This document shows, one piece after another, positions 1 to 6,787 of a stretch of 40,375 bases of DNA. Numbering within the stretch: the first letter of the stretch is position 1; each line of letters opens with the position of its first letter. The position numbers and the translations under genes were made by a program. This DNA comes from CAYZBF01 sp964476585 (GTDB lineage Bacteria; Hydrothermota; UBA3072), in the NCBI GenBank assembly GCA_964476585.1, contig CAYZBF010000019.1, forward strand, positions 1 through 40,375. The letters are read 5' to 3'. The notes beneath the pieces were generated by a model, which was not told the DNA's origin, did not search any database, and was given only the letters and a program-made list of their open reading frames with translations.

Positions 1-192
1 AACTTTGTTTTACAAAATAGGCAATTAACTTTTTCGCATCTAAAGCCTTTTGATTTTATTTCTTCTTTTTCTTCAACCTCTTTAAATTATTCTCTTTCCA
101 GGTATTCTTTTAAAAAAGAGAGCCCCTTTTGTGGTGGTGCAGTGGGGAATTTTTCTAAGATTTTTTCCGACAATTCCTCGGTTCTTCTGTGG
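1..192 (-). other. Possible broken coding remnant at the window edge
   Basis: No gene can be named here. Read on the minus strand from about 189 downward, one frame looks protein-like and rich in Lys and Glu. It is interrupted by an in-frame TAA at 87-89 and then continues with a Cys-x5-Cys-x2-Cys-like stretch to the window edge. There is no ATG after the tRNA-Gln 3' end at 193; a TTG at 173-171 has no properly spaced ribosome binding site. It may be a decayed gene cut by the window edge, or only a compositional effect of AT-rich DNA. Confidence 0.25.
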
Positions 193-266
193 TGGCTGGG
201 GAGCAGGGATTCGAACCCTAACTCCAGGATCCAGAGTCCTGTGTCCTACCATTAGACGACTCCCCA
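193..266 (-). tRNA. tRNA-Gln (anticodon CUG)
   Basis: The reverse strand folds as a complete cloverleaf: acceptor TGGGGAG pairs with CTCCCCA, the anticodon stem CAGGA/TCCTG encloses loop CTCTGGA with anticodon CTG, and the T arm is AGGG-TTCGAAT-CCCT. Discriminator G is followed by an encoded CCA (193-195). It lies 7 nt downstream of tRNA-Glu on the same strand and probably shares its transcript and the promoter at 360-387. Confidence 0.95.
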
Positions 267-273
267 AAAACAA

Positions 274-351
274 TGGTAGCGCCACGGGGATTTGAACCCC
301 GGTCACATGGCTGAGAACCATGTATCCTAGGCCGGGCTAGACGATGGCGCC
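274..351 (-). tRNA. tRNA-Glu (anticodon CUC)
   Basis: The reverse strand gives a cloverleaf with acceptor GGCGCCA/TGGCGCT, anticodon stem CATGG/CCATG around loop TTCTCAG (anticodon CTC), T arm CGGGG-TTCAAAT-CCCCG, discriminator A and an encoded CCA at 274-276. Its 5' end is about 8 nt from a -10 element, so transcription should start almost at the mature 5' end. Confidence 0.95.
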
Positions 352-359
352 ACAAGGTT

Positions 360-387
360 TATATACTTTTATTTGCATGTTTGTCAA
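360..387 (-). promoter_or_regulatory. Promoter of the tRNA-Glu/tRNA-Gln pair
   Basis: On the minus strand a perfect -35 TTGACA (387-382) is followed after 16 bp by TATATA (365-360). The expected transcription start is near 353, just ahead of the tRNA-Glu 5' end at 351. Activity is inferred from sigma-70-type consensus and spacing only. Confidence 0.6.
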
Positions 388-408
388 GGTGTAAGGAAAA
401 GTCAAAAT

Positions 409-461
409 AGTCCGAAGTCCGAAGTCACAAAACAAAAGATGAAAGTCCGAAGTCCGAAGTC
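409..461 (+). repeat. Two copies of an 18-bp TCCGAAG-type repeat
   Basis: The same 18-mer, AGTCCGAAGTCCGAAGTC, occurs at 409-426 and 444-461. Each copy is itself a run of a 7-bp unit (AGTCCGA). The reverse-complement word GACTTCGGA occurs after the following gene (948-956). A related stretch with GTCCGAGGTCCGAAGTCC lies far away at 34344-34361. Two copies with an unequal internal structure do not make a CRISPR. Confidence 0.85.
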
Positions 462-523
462 GATTGAAAGTAACTCATTAAATGGTATTCGATCTTATTC
501 TTGCTATAAAATAGATAAAATAT

Positions 524-552
524 TTGACATTACTATACTTTTAAATTATCTT
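524..552 (+). promoter_or_regulatory. Candidate promoter for the four-helix-bundle gene
   Basis: A perfect TTGACA (524-529) is followed after 17 bp by TATCTT (547-552), a 4/6 match to the -10 consensus. It would give a leader of roughly 15 nt carrying the strong AAAGGAGG ribosome binding site at 561-568. Function is inferred from consensus only. Confidence 0.4.
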
Positions 553-572
553 TATCCCTAAAAGGAGGTTAT

Positions 573-935
573 ATAGGCAAGATTAAAAGATTTGAGGATA
601 TTCAGTCATGGAAAAAAGCCCGTGAATTAACAAACAGTATTTACAAAGCTACCTCGAATAAACCTTTTAATAAAGATTTTGGACTAAGAGACCAGATCCA
701 ACGTTCTTCAGTTTCTATTATGGCAAATATAGCCGAAGGATTTGATACGGAAACTGATGCGGACTTTATAAGATTCTTGAGATATGGTTTTAGGTCAACA
801 ACTGAAGTACAATCACATCTTTATGTTGCATTAGATCAGAAATATATAACTAAAGACGAATTTAATAAAATATATTCAGCTGCTGAAGAAGTAAAAAGTC
901 TAATAAGTGGCTTTATTCGTTATTTGAAATCTTGA
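573..935 (+). CDS. Four-helix-bundle protein (23S rRNA intervening-sequence family), non-standard start
   Basis: The frame encodes about 120 residues that match the free-standing four-helix-bundle family related to proteins found in 23S rRNA intervening sequences. Family signs are KIKRFEDIQSWKKAREL near the N-terminus, FGLRDQIQRSSVSIMANIAE in the middle, and a final ISGFIRYLKS. The first ATG (720) falls inside the second helix, so starting there would delete about 40% of the protein. The homologous N-terminus is reached only at an ATA codon (573), 4 nt after AAAGGAGG (561-568). The gene may have an ATA start, a recently mutated ATG, or a base error. Molecular function is unknown; family members are thought to bind nucleic acid. 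TCCGAAGTC-type repeats lie on both sides in opposite orientation. Confidence 0.75.
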   Translation: MGKIKRFEDIQSWKKARELTNSIYKATSNKPFNKDFGLRDQIQRSSVSIMANIAEGFDTETDADFIRFLRYGFRSTTEVQSHLYVALDQKYITKDEFNKIYSAAEEVKSLISGFIRYLKS

Positions 936-966
936 CCTCGGACTTAGGACTTCGGACCTAGGACTC
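936..966 (+). repeat. Inverse-orientation copy of the TCCGAAG-type repeat
   Basis: Directly after the four-helix-bundle stop codon comes GGACTTAGGACTTCGGACCT and a further AGGACT. It contains GACTTCGGA (948-956), the exact reverse complement of TCCGAAGTC in the upstream copies (409-461). The gene is therefore bracketed by inverted short-word repeats. The stretch ends almost at the stop codon of the convergent radical SAM gene. Confidence 0.7.
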
Positions 967-1839
967 TTATCGTCCAAGAATGAGCTGCCTTGCTATAAAA
1001 CGATTAGATGTCCAATCCGGAGCAATTAATTCTTCCTTTGGGGCGTAACCTTGGAATCGGTGAATTATAATAGAGGGAGATAGATGCTCTATTACCTTTC
1101 TTGCAATCCTTGCATATTCTTTTGGATTTTCAAAAACCTTTATTTTGCCTTCCCTATATTCTTTTTCAAGAACAGTTCCCTTCACTACATATAAATGGTG
1201 TAATTTTACCCCATCGACATCCCATTCTCTTATAGTGTCTGCAGTCTCTATAATAGCATCTTCATCTTCTCCAGGTAAACCAATAATAAGGTGGGCGACA
1301 ATTTCAATATTTCCCCTTTCCTTTATCATCTTGATTGCTTCTCGACTATCTTCTACAGAATGGCTTCTACTCACCCTATCAAGAGATTTCTGATGGACTG
1401 ACTGAACACCCAGTTCAATGATAGTGTAGTAATCTTTTGCAATTTCCTCTATTAGATCAAGGTTTTCTTCATTAATGCAATCCGGTCTCGTTGAGATGGA
1501 AATCCCTACTACTTCTGGAAATTTTAATGCTTCATAATATTTTTTTCGTAGGATTGAAGTGGGCGCGTATGTGTTTGTGTATGCCTGAAAATAGGCTATG
1601 AATTTGGAGATTCCCCTTTTTTTTAGTCTTTCAATTCCTGCTTTAACCTGCTCTGATACAGTGAGAGACGGTTCTACATAATGTGGTCTATTACCTTTTT
1701 CATCACAGAAAATACAACCGTTTTTACCCTTAGTTCCATCTCTTGTAGGACAGGTAAACCCGGCGTCAATACTAATACGATAGACCTTTTCACCGAATTT
1801 GCTCTTCCAGTACTCTCCAACGGTCCTGTAAGATGGCAT
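967..1839 (-). CDS. Radical SAM protein, YhcC/TIGR01212 type
   Basis: This 290-residue protein is a radical SAM enzyme. The iron-sulfur cysteines are C30, C42 and C45 (C-x11-C-x2-C), the spacing of the YhcC subfamily rather than the common C-x3-C-x2-C. Further family motifs are IAYFQAYTNTYAP, STRPDCI, ELGVQS, HLIIGLPGE and DGVKLHHLYVVKGT. Length is usual for the group. The family is related to the Elp3 radical SAM domain, but its substrate is not established. The ATG at 1839 lies 9 nt after the response-regulator stop codon, so the gene is probably the last of the long minus-strand unit. The upstream binding site is weak (CAGGG), consistent with translational coupling. Confidence 0.88.
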   Translation of the reverse strand: MPSYRTVGEYWKSKFGEKVYRISIDAGFTCPTRDGTKGKNGCIFCDEKGNRPHYVEPSLTVSEQVKAGIERLKKRGISKFIAYFQAYTNTYAPTSILRKKYYEALKFPEVVGISISTRPDCINEENLDLIEEIAKDYYTIIELGVQSVHQKSLDRVSRSHSVEDSREAIKMIKERGNIEIVAHLIIGLPGEDEDAIIETADTIREWDVDGVKLHHLYVVKGTVLEKEYREGKIKVFENPKEYARIARKVIEHLSPSIIIHRFQGYAPKEELIAPDWTSNRFIARQLILGR

Positions 1840-1848
1840 ACCCTGCTG

Positions 1849-3258
1849 TTATAATATTTTTTTAATTGCTTTTACTATTTCCGGGTCGTAGATAGATTCA
1901 CTATCCCGTTCGATTTCTGATATAATCTCCTCAGGGGTTTTCTTTTCGGAAAGTAGGGTTTCAACTTTTTTTATAACGCGTATTATTCTTGAACCAATAG
2001 GAATATTTTCTGCGCGGAGATTATCAGGTTTACCTGAGCCATCATAATTCTCATATAAGTGTTTAAGGATAGTTCGACTACTTTTTAAGAATTTAAATGG
2101 ACTTATTATCTTCATAGCCAGTGCAGCTGAATCAACCTTTTTCTGACTGATTTTCCCCAAATCGTGAAGTAGAGCAGCATACCTGACGTCCTTTTTCTCT
2201 TTATTGCTGAGTTCTAATAAATTTGATATTTTCAAGGATAGATTACTTACTCTCTGACTATGTTCCCGTATACTTGGATCAGCAGTTTCTTGCACCATAA
2301 GGAGAGAAAGAACAGCTTCAAGATAACTGGCTTTCAATCTGTCGTAAAGTATTGCGTCATGTAGAGAGATCGATAGATTGGCGGAGATTGTTTCTATTAG
2401 TTCAGGAGAAAATTCTTTTTTCTTTTTATTTATTGCAAGAACCCCTAGTGGTTCATTTCCGAAAGACAGTGGACAACAGATGTAATCGTCAGTTGCCCAG
2501 GGACCTTTATTGTTAACAAGCCCAAATGGTTCTTCGTTCAGTTTTATGGGTTCGCCAGGGGGAATGGATACATCGCCAGCAGTAGAATGGACTGTAAATT
2601 TATTATCTTCGCTTTCTTTTAAAATGAGTATTGCACCATCAGACTGCGTTACTTCAAGAGTCCTCTGGGGTATCTCTTCGATCATCTTTAACAAATCATG
2701 ATAACGAAGTAGAGCATGAGAGAATTTATTTAGACGGGACAGTTCTTTAACCTTATCTTCTAAACGTTTGTTGACTAATAATTTTTCATTATTAAGAGCC
2801 TTATTTACTTCTTCAAGGGATTCATTTGCTTCTGATAATTCAATAAGCAAGGTTGTTTTGTCTAAGAGGAGTTGACGCCTATCCACCGCTCTCTTCACGA
2901 GAGTTTTTAGATGATCCCCAGAGGGAAGGGGCTTTTGAATATAATCATAGGCTTCCTCACGTACGGAGTGGACAGCTGTTTCAAGGGATGCGTGACCTGT
3001 CATTATTATAACCTGCATATCTCTATCGTCTTGTTTTAACTTAGTGAGTACCTCAGTGCCGGGACTGTCGGGTAATTTAAGGTCTAAAAGGACAACATCT
3101 GGCTTGAAATCCAAAGCCGAATTTATACCATCGCTAGCACTTAAAGCCTTTTTTATTGTATATACATCATCCCCTTCTTCATTTAGTTCTAACAAAATAT
3201 TCTCTAAGAATTGTGCCAGATTTTCTCCATCTTCTATTATTAGTATTTTTCTTTTCAT
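1849..3258 (-). CDS. Response regulator: receiver, GAF-like and degenerate HD-GYP domains
   Basis: The 469-residue protein begins with a CheY-like receiver domain (about 3-125) with acidic pair E9/D10, phosphoacceptor D59 in VVLLDLKLPD, switch Thr in IIMTGHAS and Lys in YIQKP. A coiled linker (about 125-180) leads to a GAF-like domain (about 190-310). The C-terminal HD domain (about 325-469) keeps REHSQRV and LLHDLGKI. However, the GYP region reads DGSGKPDN, only one of the usual consecutive histidines before it survives (HLYEN), and the late metal-binding Asp appears to be Lys. It may therefore be a weak or dead c-di-GMP phosphodiesterase, or act as an output platform. It starts 9 nt after the histidine kinase, its likely partner, with binding site AAGGA. 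Confidence 0.87.
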   Translation of the reverse strand: MKRKILIIEDGENLAQFLENILLELNEEGDDVYTIKKALSASDGINSALDFKPDVVLLDLKLPDSPGTEVLTKLKQDDRDMQVIIMTGHASLETAVHSVREEAYDYIQKPLPSGDHLKTLVKRAVDRRQLLLDKTTLLIELSEANESLEEVNKALNNEKLLVNKRLEDKVKELSRLNKFSHALLRYHDLLKMIEEIPQRTLEVTQSDGAILILKESEDNKFTVHSTAGDVSIPPGEPIKLNEEPFGLVNNKGPWATDDYICCPLSFGNEPLGVLAINKKKKEFSPELIETISANLSISLHDAILYDRLKASYLEAVLSLLMVQETADPSIREHSQRVSNLSLKISNLLELSNKEKKDVRYAALLHDLGKISQKKVDSAALAMKIISPFKFLKSSRTILKHLYENYDGSGKPDNLRAENIPIGSRIIRVIKKVETLLSEKKTPEEIISEIERDSESIYDPEIVKAIKKIL

Positions 3259-3267
3259 TTATGATCC

Positions 3268-4284
3268 TTATAATCCCTTTGGGATCCTAATTGAAAGACA
3301 GGCTCCTTTTTCCCAGTTGGAGGCTTTTATATCTCCATTATGATTTTGTATAATCCTGTTAATTATTGATAGACCCAATCCTGAGCCTCTACTTTTTGTA
3401 GTAAAGAATGGAATGAATATTTTTGGAAGTATATCCTCTGGTATTCCAGCCCCCTCGTCCTTTATCATGAACTTTATATCATTCTTCCTTTCCTCGGACC
3501 ATATCTCAATTTTTCCATTATTCTCTGTAGCTTCAATTGCATTAAGAAGGAGATTGTTTATCACGGTTATAATCTTATTCTCATCAGCGATGAATATAAG
3601 TTTTCCCTTATAGTGTTCATCTAACTTGATATTTCGCTCTTTTAATTCTTCCTGGAACATGATTATTGAATTGCCTATTAGATTCTCTAAATTCACTTCT
3701 GTTTTATTAGAAGGTTTTAAAGAGGCATAGAGTGTCATATCCCTGATGATATGGTCAAGGCGATTAATTTCTTTAAGGATTATCTGGATATAGTTATAGG
3801 CTTTGCTTCCCTTGTTAAAGTCTTTACTCAGGTATTCAATGCCGGCTTTAATTGCAGCAAGAGGATTTCTGATCTCATGAGCCATTCCAGCTGCCATTTC
3901 CCCCAAGACTGCAAGCCGATCCTTGATTCTTAAACTTTTCTCCATCTCTTTTATCTTGGTTAGATCTCGGAGGATTAATACTGCGCCTGTGATTTCATTC
4001 TTCTCATTATATATGGGGTTGGCACTGAAGCCAATTGGAATATTGTCAACCTCTACCTCTAAACGTTGTATTGTATCACCAGAGAAGACCTTATCAAAGA
4101 TTCGCTCTTCTTTACTGTTAAAGATATCATCAATATTCCTGGATTCTATACTTTCCCCAAGTAGTTTTTTAGCCGCAGGGTTTGCCTTGACGATTTCTTT
4201 ATTATTGTCTATAAGAAGTAAAGAAGTAGGAATACTGGTGAGTAAATCTCCAATATTATAATTCTCAATTTCCTTCTGGCTCAT
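3268..4284 (-). CDS. Soluble PAS-domain sensor histidine kinase
   Basis: The ATG at 4284 is preferred over an upstream alternative at 4317 because GGGAGG stands 3 nt before it and the overlap with ktrA is then only 20 nt. The product of 338 residues has a PAS domain (about 10-110), then a HisKA dimerisation domain with phosphoacceptor H136 in GMAHEIRNPLAAI. The HATPase domain contains the N box NNLLLNAIEATENNG, the G1 box DEGAGIPEDI, and GSGLGLSIINRII. No membrane segment is seen, so it should sense a cytoplasmic signal, as NtrB-like kinases do. It is cotranscribed with KtrAB upstream and its probable receiver partner downstream; a potassium or energy signal is possible but unproven. Confidence 0.9.
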   Translation of the reverse strand: MSQKEIENYNIGDLLTSIPTSLLLIDNNKEIVKANPAAKKLLGESIESRNIDDIFNSKEERIFDKVFSGDTIQRLEVEVDNIPIGFSANPIYNEKNEITGAVLILRDLTKIKEMEKSLRIKDRLAVLGEMAAGMAHEIRNPLAAIKAGIEYLSKDFNKGSKAYNYIQIILKEINRLDHIIRDMTLYASLKPSNKTEVNLENLIGNSIIMFQEELKERNIKLDEHYKGKLIFIADENKIITVINNLLLNAIEATENNGKIEIWSEERKNDIKFMIKDEGAGIPEDILPKIFIPFFTTKSRGSGLGLSIINRIIQNHNGDIKASNWEKGACLSIRIPKGL

Positions 4285-4999
4285 TGACCTCCCGCTGCAT
4301 ATTTTTAAATTTTTCAAGGTAATCCTTATGTCCGATTACAATAAGGATATCCCCTTCTTGAATCTTCTCATCTGCGGATGGTACTTCCATCACCTCCTCA
4401 ACTATATTATTTTCACCCTTCTTTTTTACCTTCCGTTTTATCGCTATTAGATTTATTCCATATTTGTTTCGTAGGGAGAGTTGCTTAGGTGTTTTTCCCA
4501 CAAAGGAATTAGGGGTCAAAGATTCCAGAATGCCTACTTCGTCAGTCAATTCGAGATAATTTATAATATTAGGATGGAAGAGTTGTTCTACTAGTTTTTC
4601 TGCCATCTCTTCCTCGGGGTATACGATTCTATCTGCACCGATCTTTTCAAGAATTTCACCCTGAGATTTTGAAGTTGCCTTCGTCACTATGTAAGGGATG
4701 CCGAATTCTTTAAGATGTAAGGTCGCAAGGAATGAGGCTTCCAGATCTTCTCCCACCGATACAATTGCTGCATCGGCTTCTGCTACTCCTGCTTCTTCGA
4801 GTGTTTTTCTATCGCGGGCATCAGCAACAATAACATCTAACGCGAATTCTGAGGCCATCTCTACTATTTTTTCACTCCTGTCAATTGCTGTAACATAACA
4901 TCCCTTTTTAACCAATTCCGAGGAGACAGTAAGCCCGAATGTTCCTAGACCTACAACAACGATATGCTGTCTCCTTTCTAAATTCTTTTTCCCGATCAT
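4265..4999 (-). CDS. ktrA: Potassium uptake regulatory subunit KtrA/TrkA (RCK_N + RCK_C)
   Basis: The 244-residue cytoplasmic gating subunit of a Ktr/Trk potassium transporter has one RCK_N Rossmann domain (about 13-135) with the nucleotide-binding VVGLGTFGLT and acidic VTAID. It continues with one RCK_C domain (about 155-235). A single RCK pair is the KtrA arrangement; classical TrkA has two. It overlaps the ktrB stop codon by ATGA, so the two subunits are translationally coupled. In several bacteria the RCK_C domain binds c-di-AMP; a diadenylate cyclase gene is at the far end of this window. The C-terminus carries extra charged residues that overlap the kinase start. Confidence 0.93.
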   Translation of the reverse strand: MIGKKNLERRQHIVVVGLGTFGLTVSSELVKKGCYVTAIDRSEKIVEMASEFALDVIVADARDRKTLEEAGVAEADAAIVSVGEDLEASFLATLHLKEFGIPYIVTKATSKSQGEILEKIGADRIVYPEEEMAEKLVEQLFHPNIINYLELTDEVGILESLTPNSFVGKTPKQLSLRNKYGINLIAIKRKVKKKGENNIVEEVMEVPSADEKIQEGDILIVIGHKDYLEKFKNMQREVNEPEGN

Positions 5000-6345
5000 C
5001 CTATCTGTATCCTTGCAGGAGGATATTTGAAAAGTTCAGTAACTTTATCTCGCATTACCATTGCAGTGAATGTGAGTGGGCCAACCCTTCCTGCTATCAT
5101 TGTGAGAATAATAATCAATCTTCCCACCGCGGAGAAGTCGTGTACGAGGCTAAGCGTTGGTTTTTCACTTGACCCTGTGGATAATCCTACAGTTCCAAAT
5201 GCGGAGAATTCTTCAAATATCACTGGCAGTAGCCCTCTTTCTTTTATTATATCTCTTTCAGTAAAACTCAATATTCCAACCATAACTACAATTAATATTA
5301 ATGAAATAAAAAATAGTGTCAATGCCTTATTAACCTGTTCTTCTGAAACTCTCCTTTTTTCAATATTTACAGATTTTCTTCCCTTTATCCTTGATCTGAT
5401 GAAAAAGCTAATTATCACAAAGGTGGTGGTTTTTATACCTCCCCCTGTTCCACCAGGTGATGCACCTATAAACATGAAAACTATCAAAAGGAGAAGAGTT
5501 GTTGGAAGTAAATCTACGATATTTATTAGTGAAAAACCTGCTGTCCTTGGGGTGGTGGCAGTAAAGAATGAAATAGTGAACTTGGTCATCAGGGGTAAAT
5601 CGGCTAATTTATTCCCGGATTCCAGAGCCATAATTGCTATAGTTCCAGTAACTATAAGTATCAAAGTGGTGATAAAGACTATTCTCGAGTGCGCAGATAA
5701 GCGTCTTTTTCTTCCTCTGAACCGCCCTGAAATATCCTGTAAGACTATAAACCCAAGACCTCCAGCTATAAATAGGAAAGGAGCAGTCCATGCAACTAAG
5801 GGTGTATTCTGAAAACCGCTTAAGTTTGTAGAGAATGAGCTGAAGCCTGCATTGCAAAATGCACTTACCGATTGAAAAACTGCATGAGAAATTGCCTCAT
5901 TCACTGGAAATCCTGCTTTGATGAACCCAAAGTATAACAAAATAATTCCCAAAGCCTCGAATGTAAAGGTTGTCAGGACGACAAGGCGCAAGAATTGGGG
6001 TATTTTATCCCGGCTGAATAACCCAAATTCTTCCTTTATAACCATCCCCTGCCTGGAATCAGGTTTTAATCCGAAGATCACCATAAGTAGGGTTGCAAAG
6101 GCCATATACCCCATTCCTCCTATCTGGATTAGGAATAGAATAATGCCCTTGCCAAACAGGGTAAAATCAGAGGCAGTATCTTTTACGATCAATCCTGTAA
6201 CACATACTGCTGATGTAGCAGTGTGTAATGCATCAATAAATGAAACTCCATGAGAGGATGCTGGAATAAGAATGAGAAGCGTTCCAATTATTATTATTGT
6301 CAAATAAACAAGAATAATTGAACGGAAGGGTGACCACCTATGCAT
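4996..6345 (-). CDS. ktrB: Potassium transporter membrane subunit KtrB/TrkH
   Basis: This integral membrane cation channel subunit has four pore repeats, seen as ATSAVCVTGLIV, QSVSAFCNAGFSS, ATTPRTAGFSLIN and FSAFGTVGLSTG, each with the filter glycine of the Trk/Ktr/HKT superfamily. The ATG at 6345 gives MHRWSPFRSIILVYL, matching the usual family start, and overlaps the preceding Lon remnant by 8 nt. A possible TTG at 6387 would add 14 residues and a 50-nt overlap and is less likely. The 449-residue length fits KtrB. The gene pairs with ktrA downstream through a 4-nt overlap. Confidence 0.94.
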   Translation of the reverse strand: MHRWSPFRSIILVYLTIIIIGTLLILIPASSHGVSFIDALHTATSAVCVTGLIVKDTASDFTLFGKGIILFLIQIGGMGYMAFATLLMVIFGLKPDSRQGMVIKEEFGLFSRDKIPQFLRLVVLTTFTFEALGIILLYFGFIKAGFPVNEAISHAVFQSVSAFCNAGFSSFSTNLSGFQNTPLVAWTAPFLFIAGGLGFIVLQDISGRFRGRKRRLSAHSRIVFITTLILIVTGTIAIMALESGNKLADLPLMTKFTISFFTATTPRTAGFSLINIVDLLPTTLLLLIVFMFIGASPGGTGGGIKTTTFVIISFFIRSRIKGRKSVNIEKRRVSEEQVNKALTLFFISLILIVVMVGILSFTERDIIKERGLLPVIFEEFSAFGTVGLSTGSSEKPTLSLVHDFSAVGRLIIILTMIAGRVGPLTFTAMVMRDKVTELFKYPPARIQIG

Positions 6346-6787
6346 CTGAAAAGAGATAATTAGCCACTTCTGTGACGTTATTGACAAAAATCAATTTGAG
6401 TTGTTTTTTTATCTCATGAGAGTAAGATTCAACCTTTGCTCTGTTTTCTTCTGGCAGGATTACACAAGAGAAATTAACTCCTTGGGCAGCGACCAGCTTT
6501 TTACGTAGTCCACCAATATTGCGGCGAACAACATCATCAGAAATAGGAATTACACTCAAGATTTTGGAAAGAACGTCTGTTTTATAAAGGTTGTCAGCAG
6601 TGGCTGAATCTAATTCGGGAGTCTTATGAGTCGCTACGATAATGCTCCTATTATAGTTAGAAACTGATTCAGTTACGGCAATCTTGGATACCTCTCTAAC
6701 TGTAATTACAGGAGAAGTAATCCCTGGGAATATTATGGTATCCGCCAGAGAAATTGCTGGCAAGGATCCATTAGAATTTTTGCTCAT
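6338..6787 (-). CDS. Mini-Lon: internally deleted Lon protease remnant with intact frame
   Basis: The 149-residue product aligns by motif to both ends of Lon and nothing in between. Residues about 9-87 match the start of the Lon N-terminal substrate domain (LPAISLADTIIFPG, VATHKTPELD, LYKTDVLSKIL). Residues about 90-149 match the last ~60 residues of the Lon protease domain (IGGLRKKLVAA, CVILPEENRAKV, then a tail ending NNVTEVANYLF). The junction is near 6515-6530. Lon is normally about 770-800 residues, so the ATPase module and catalytic Ser are absent, although the Lys equivalent of the dyad is present in LRKKL. The gene sits in the canonical lon position after clpX, keeps a 4-nt ATGA overlap with it, and has no stop codon. 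It may be a relic, a repurposed adaptor, or an assembly collapse. Confidence 0.85.
   Translation of the reverse strand: MSKNSNGSLPAISLADTIIFPGITSPVITVREVSKIAVTESVSNYNRSIIVATHKTPELDSATADNLYKTDVLSKILSVIPISDDVVRRNIGGLRKKLVAAQGVNFSCVILPEENRAKVESYSHEIKKQLKLIFVNNVTEVANYLFSDA

Noticed and set aside
82..321. Minus-strand frame of 79 codons at the left end
   Set aside because: It translates through both tRNA genes and is in a different frame from the protein-like text downstream.
409..461. CRISPR-like repeat pair
   Set aside because: There are only two copies with a 17-nt gap, each copy is a tandem of a 7-bp unit, and no cas gene is present.
373..561. Open frame of 62 codons across the TCCGAAG repeats
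   Set aside because: It mostly translates the repeat words, has no ribosome binding site and overlaps the candidate promoter of the next gene.
5027..5812. Long plus-strand frame of 261 codons opposite ktrB
   Set aside because: It is the antisense shadow of a clear membrane protein gene; its composition mirrors the codons of ktrB.
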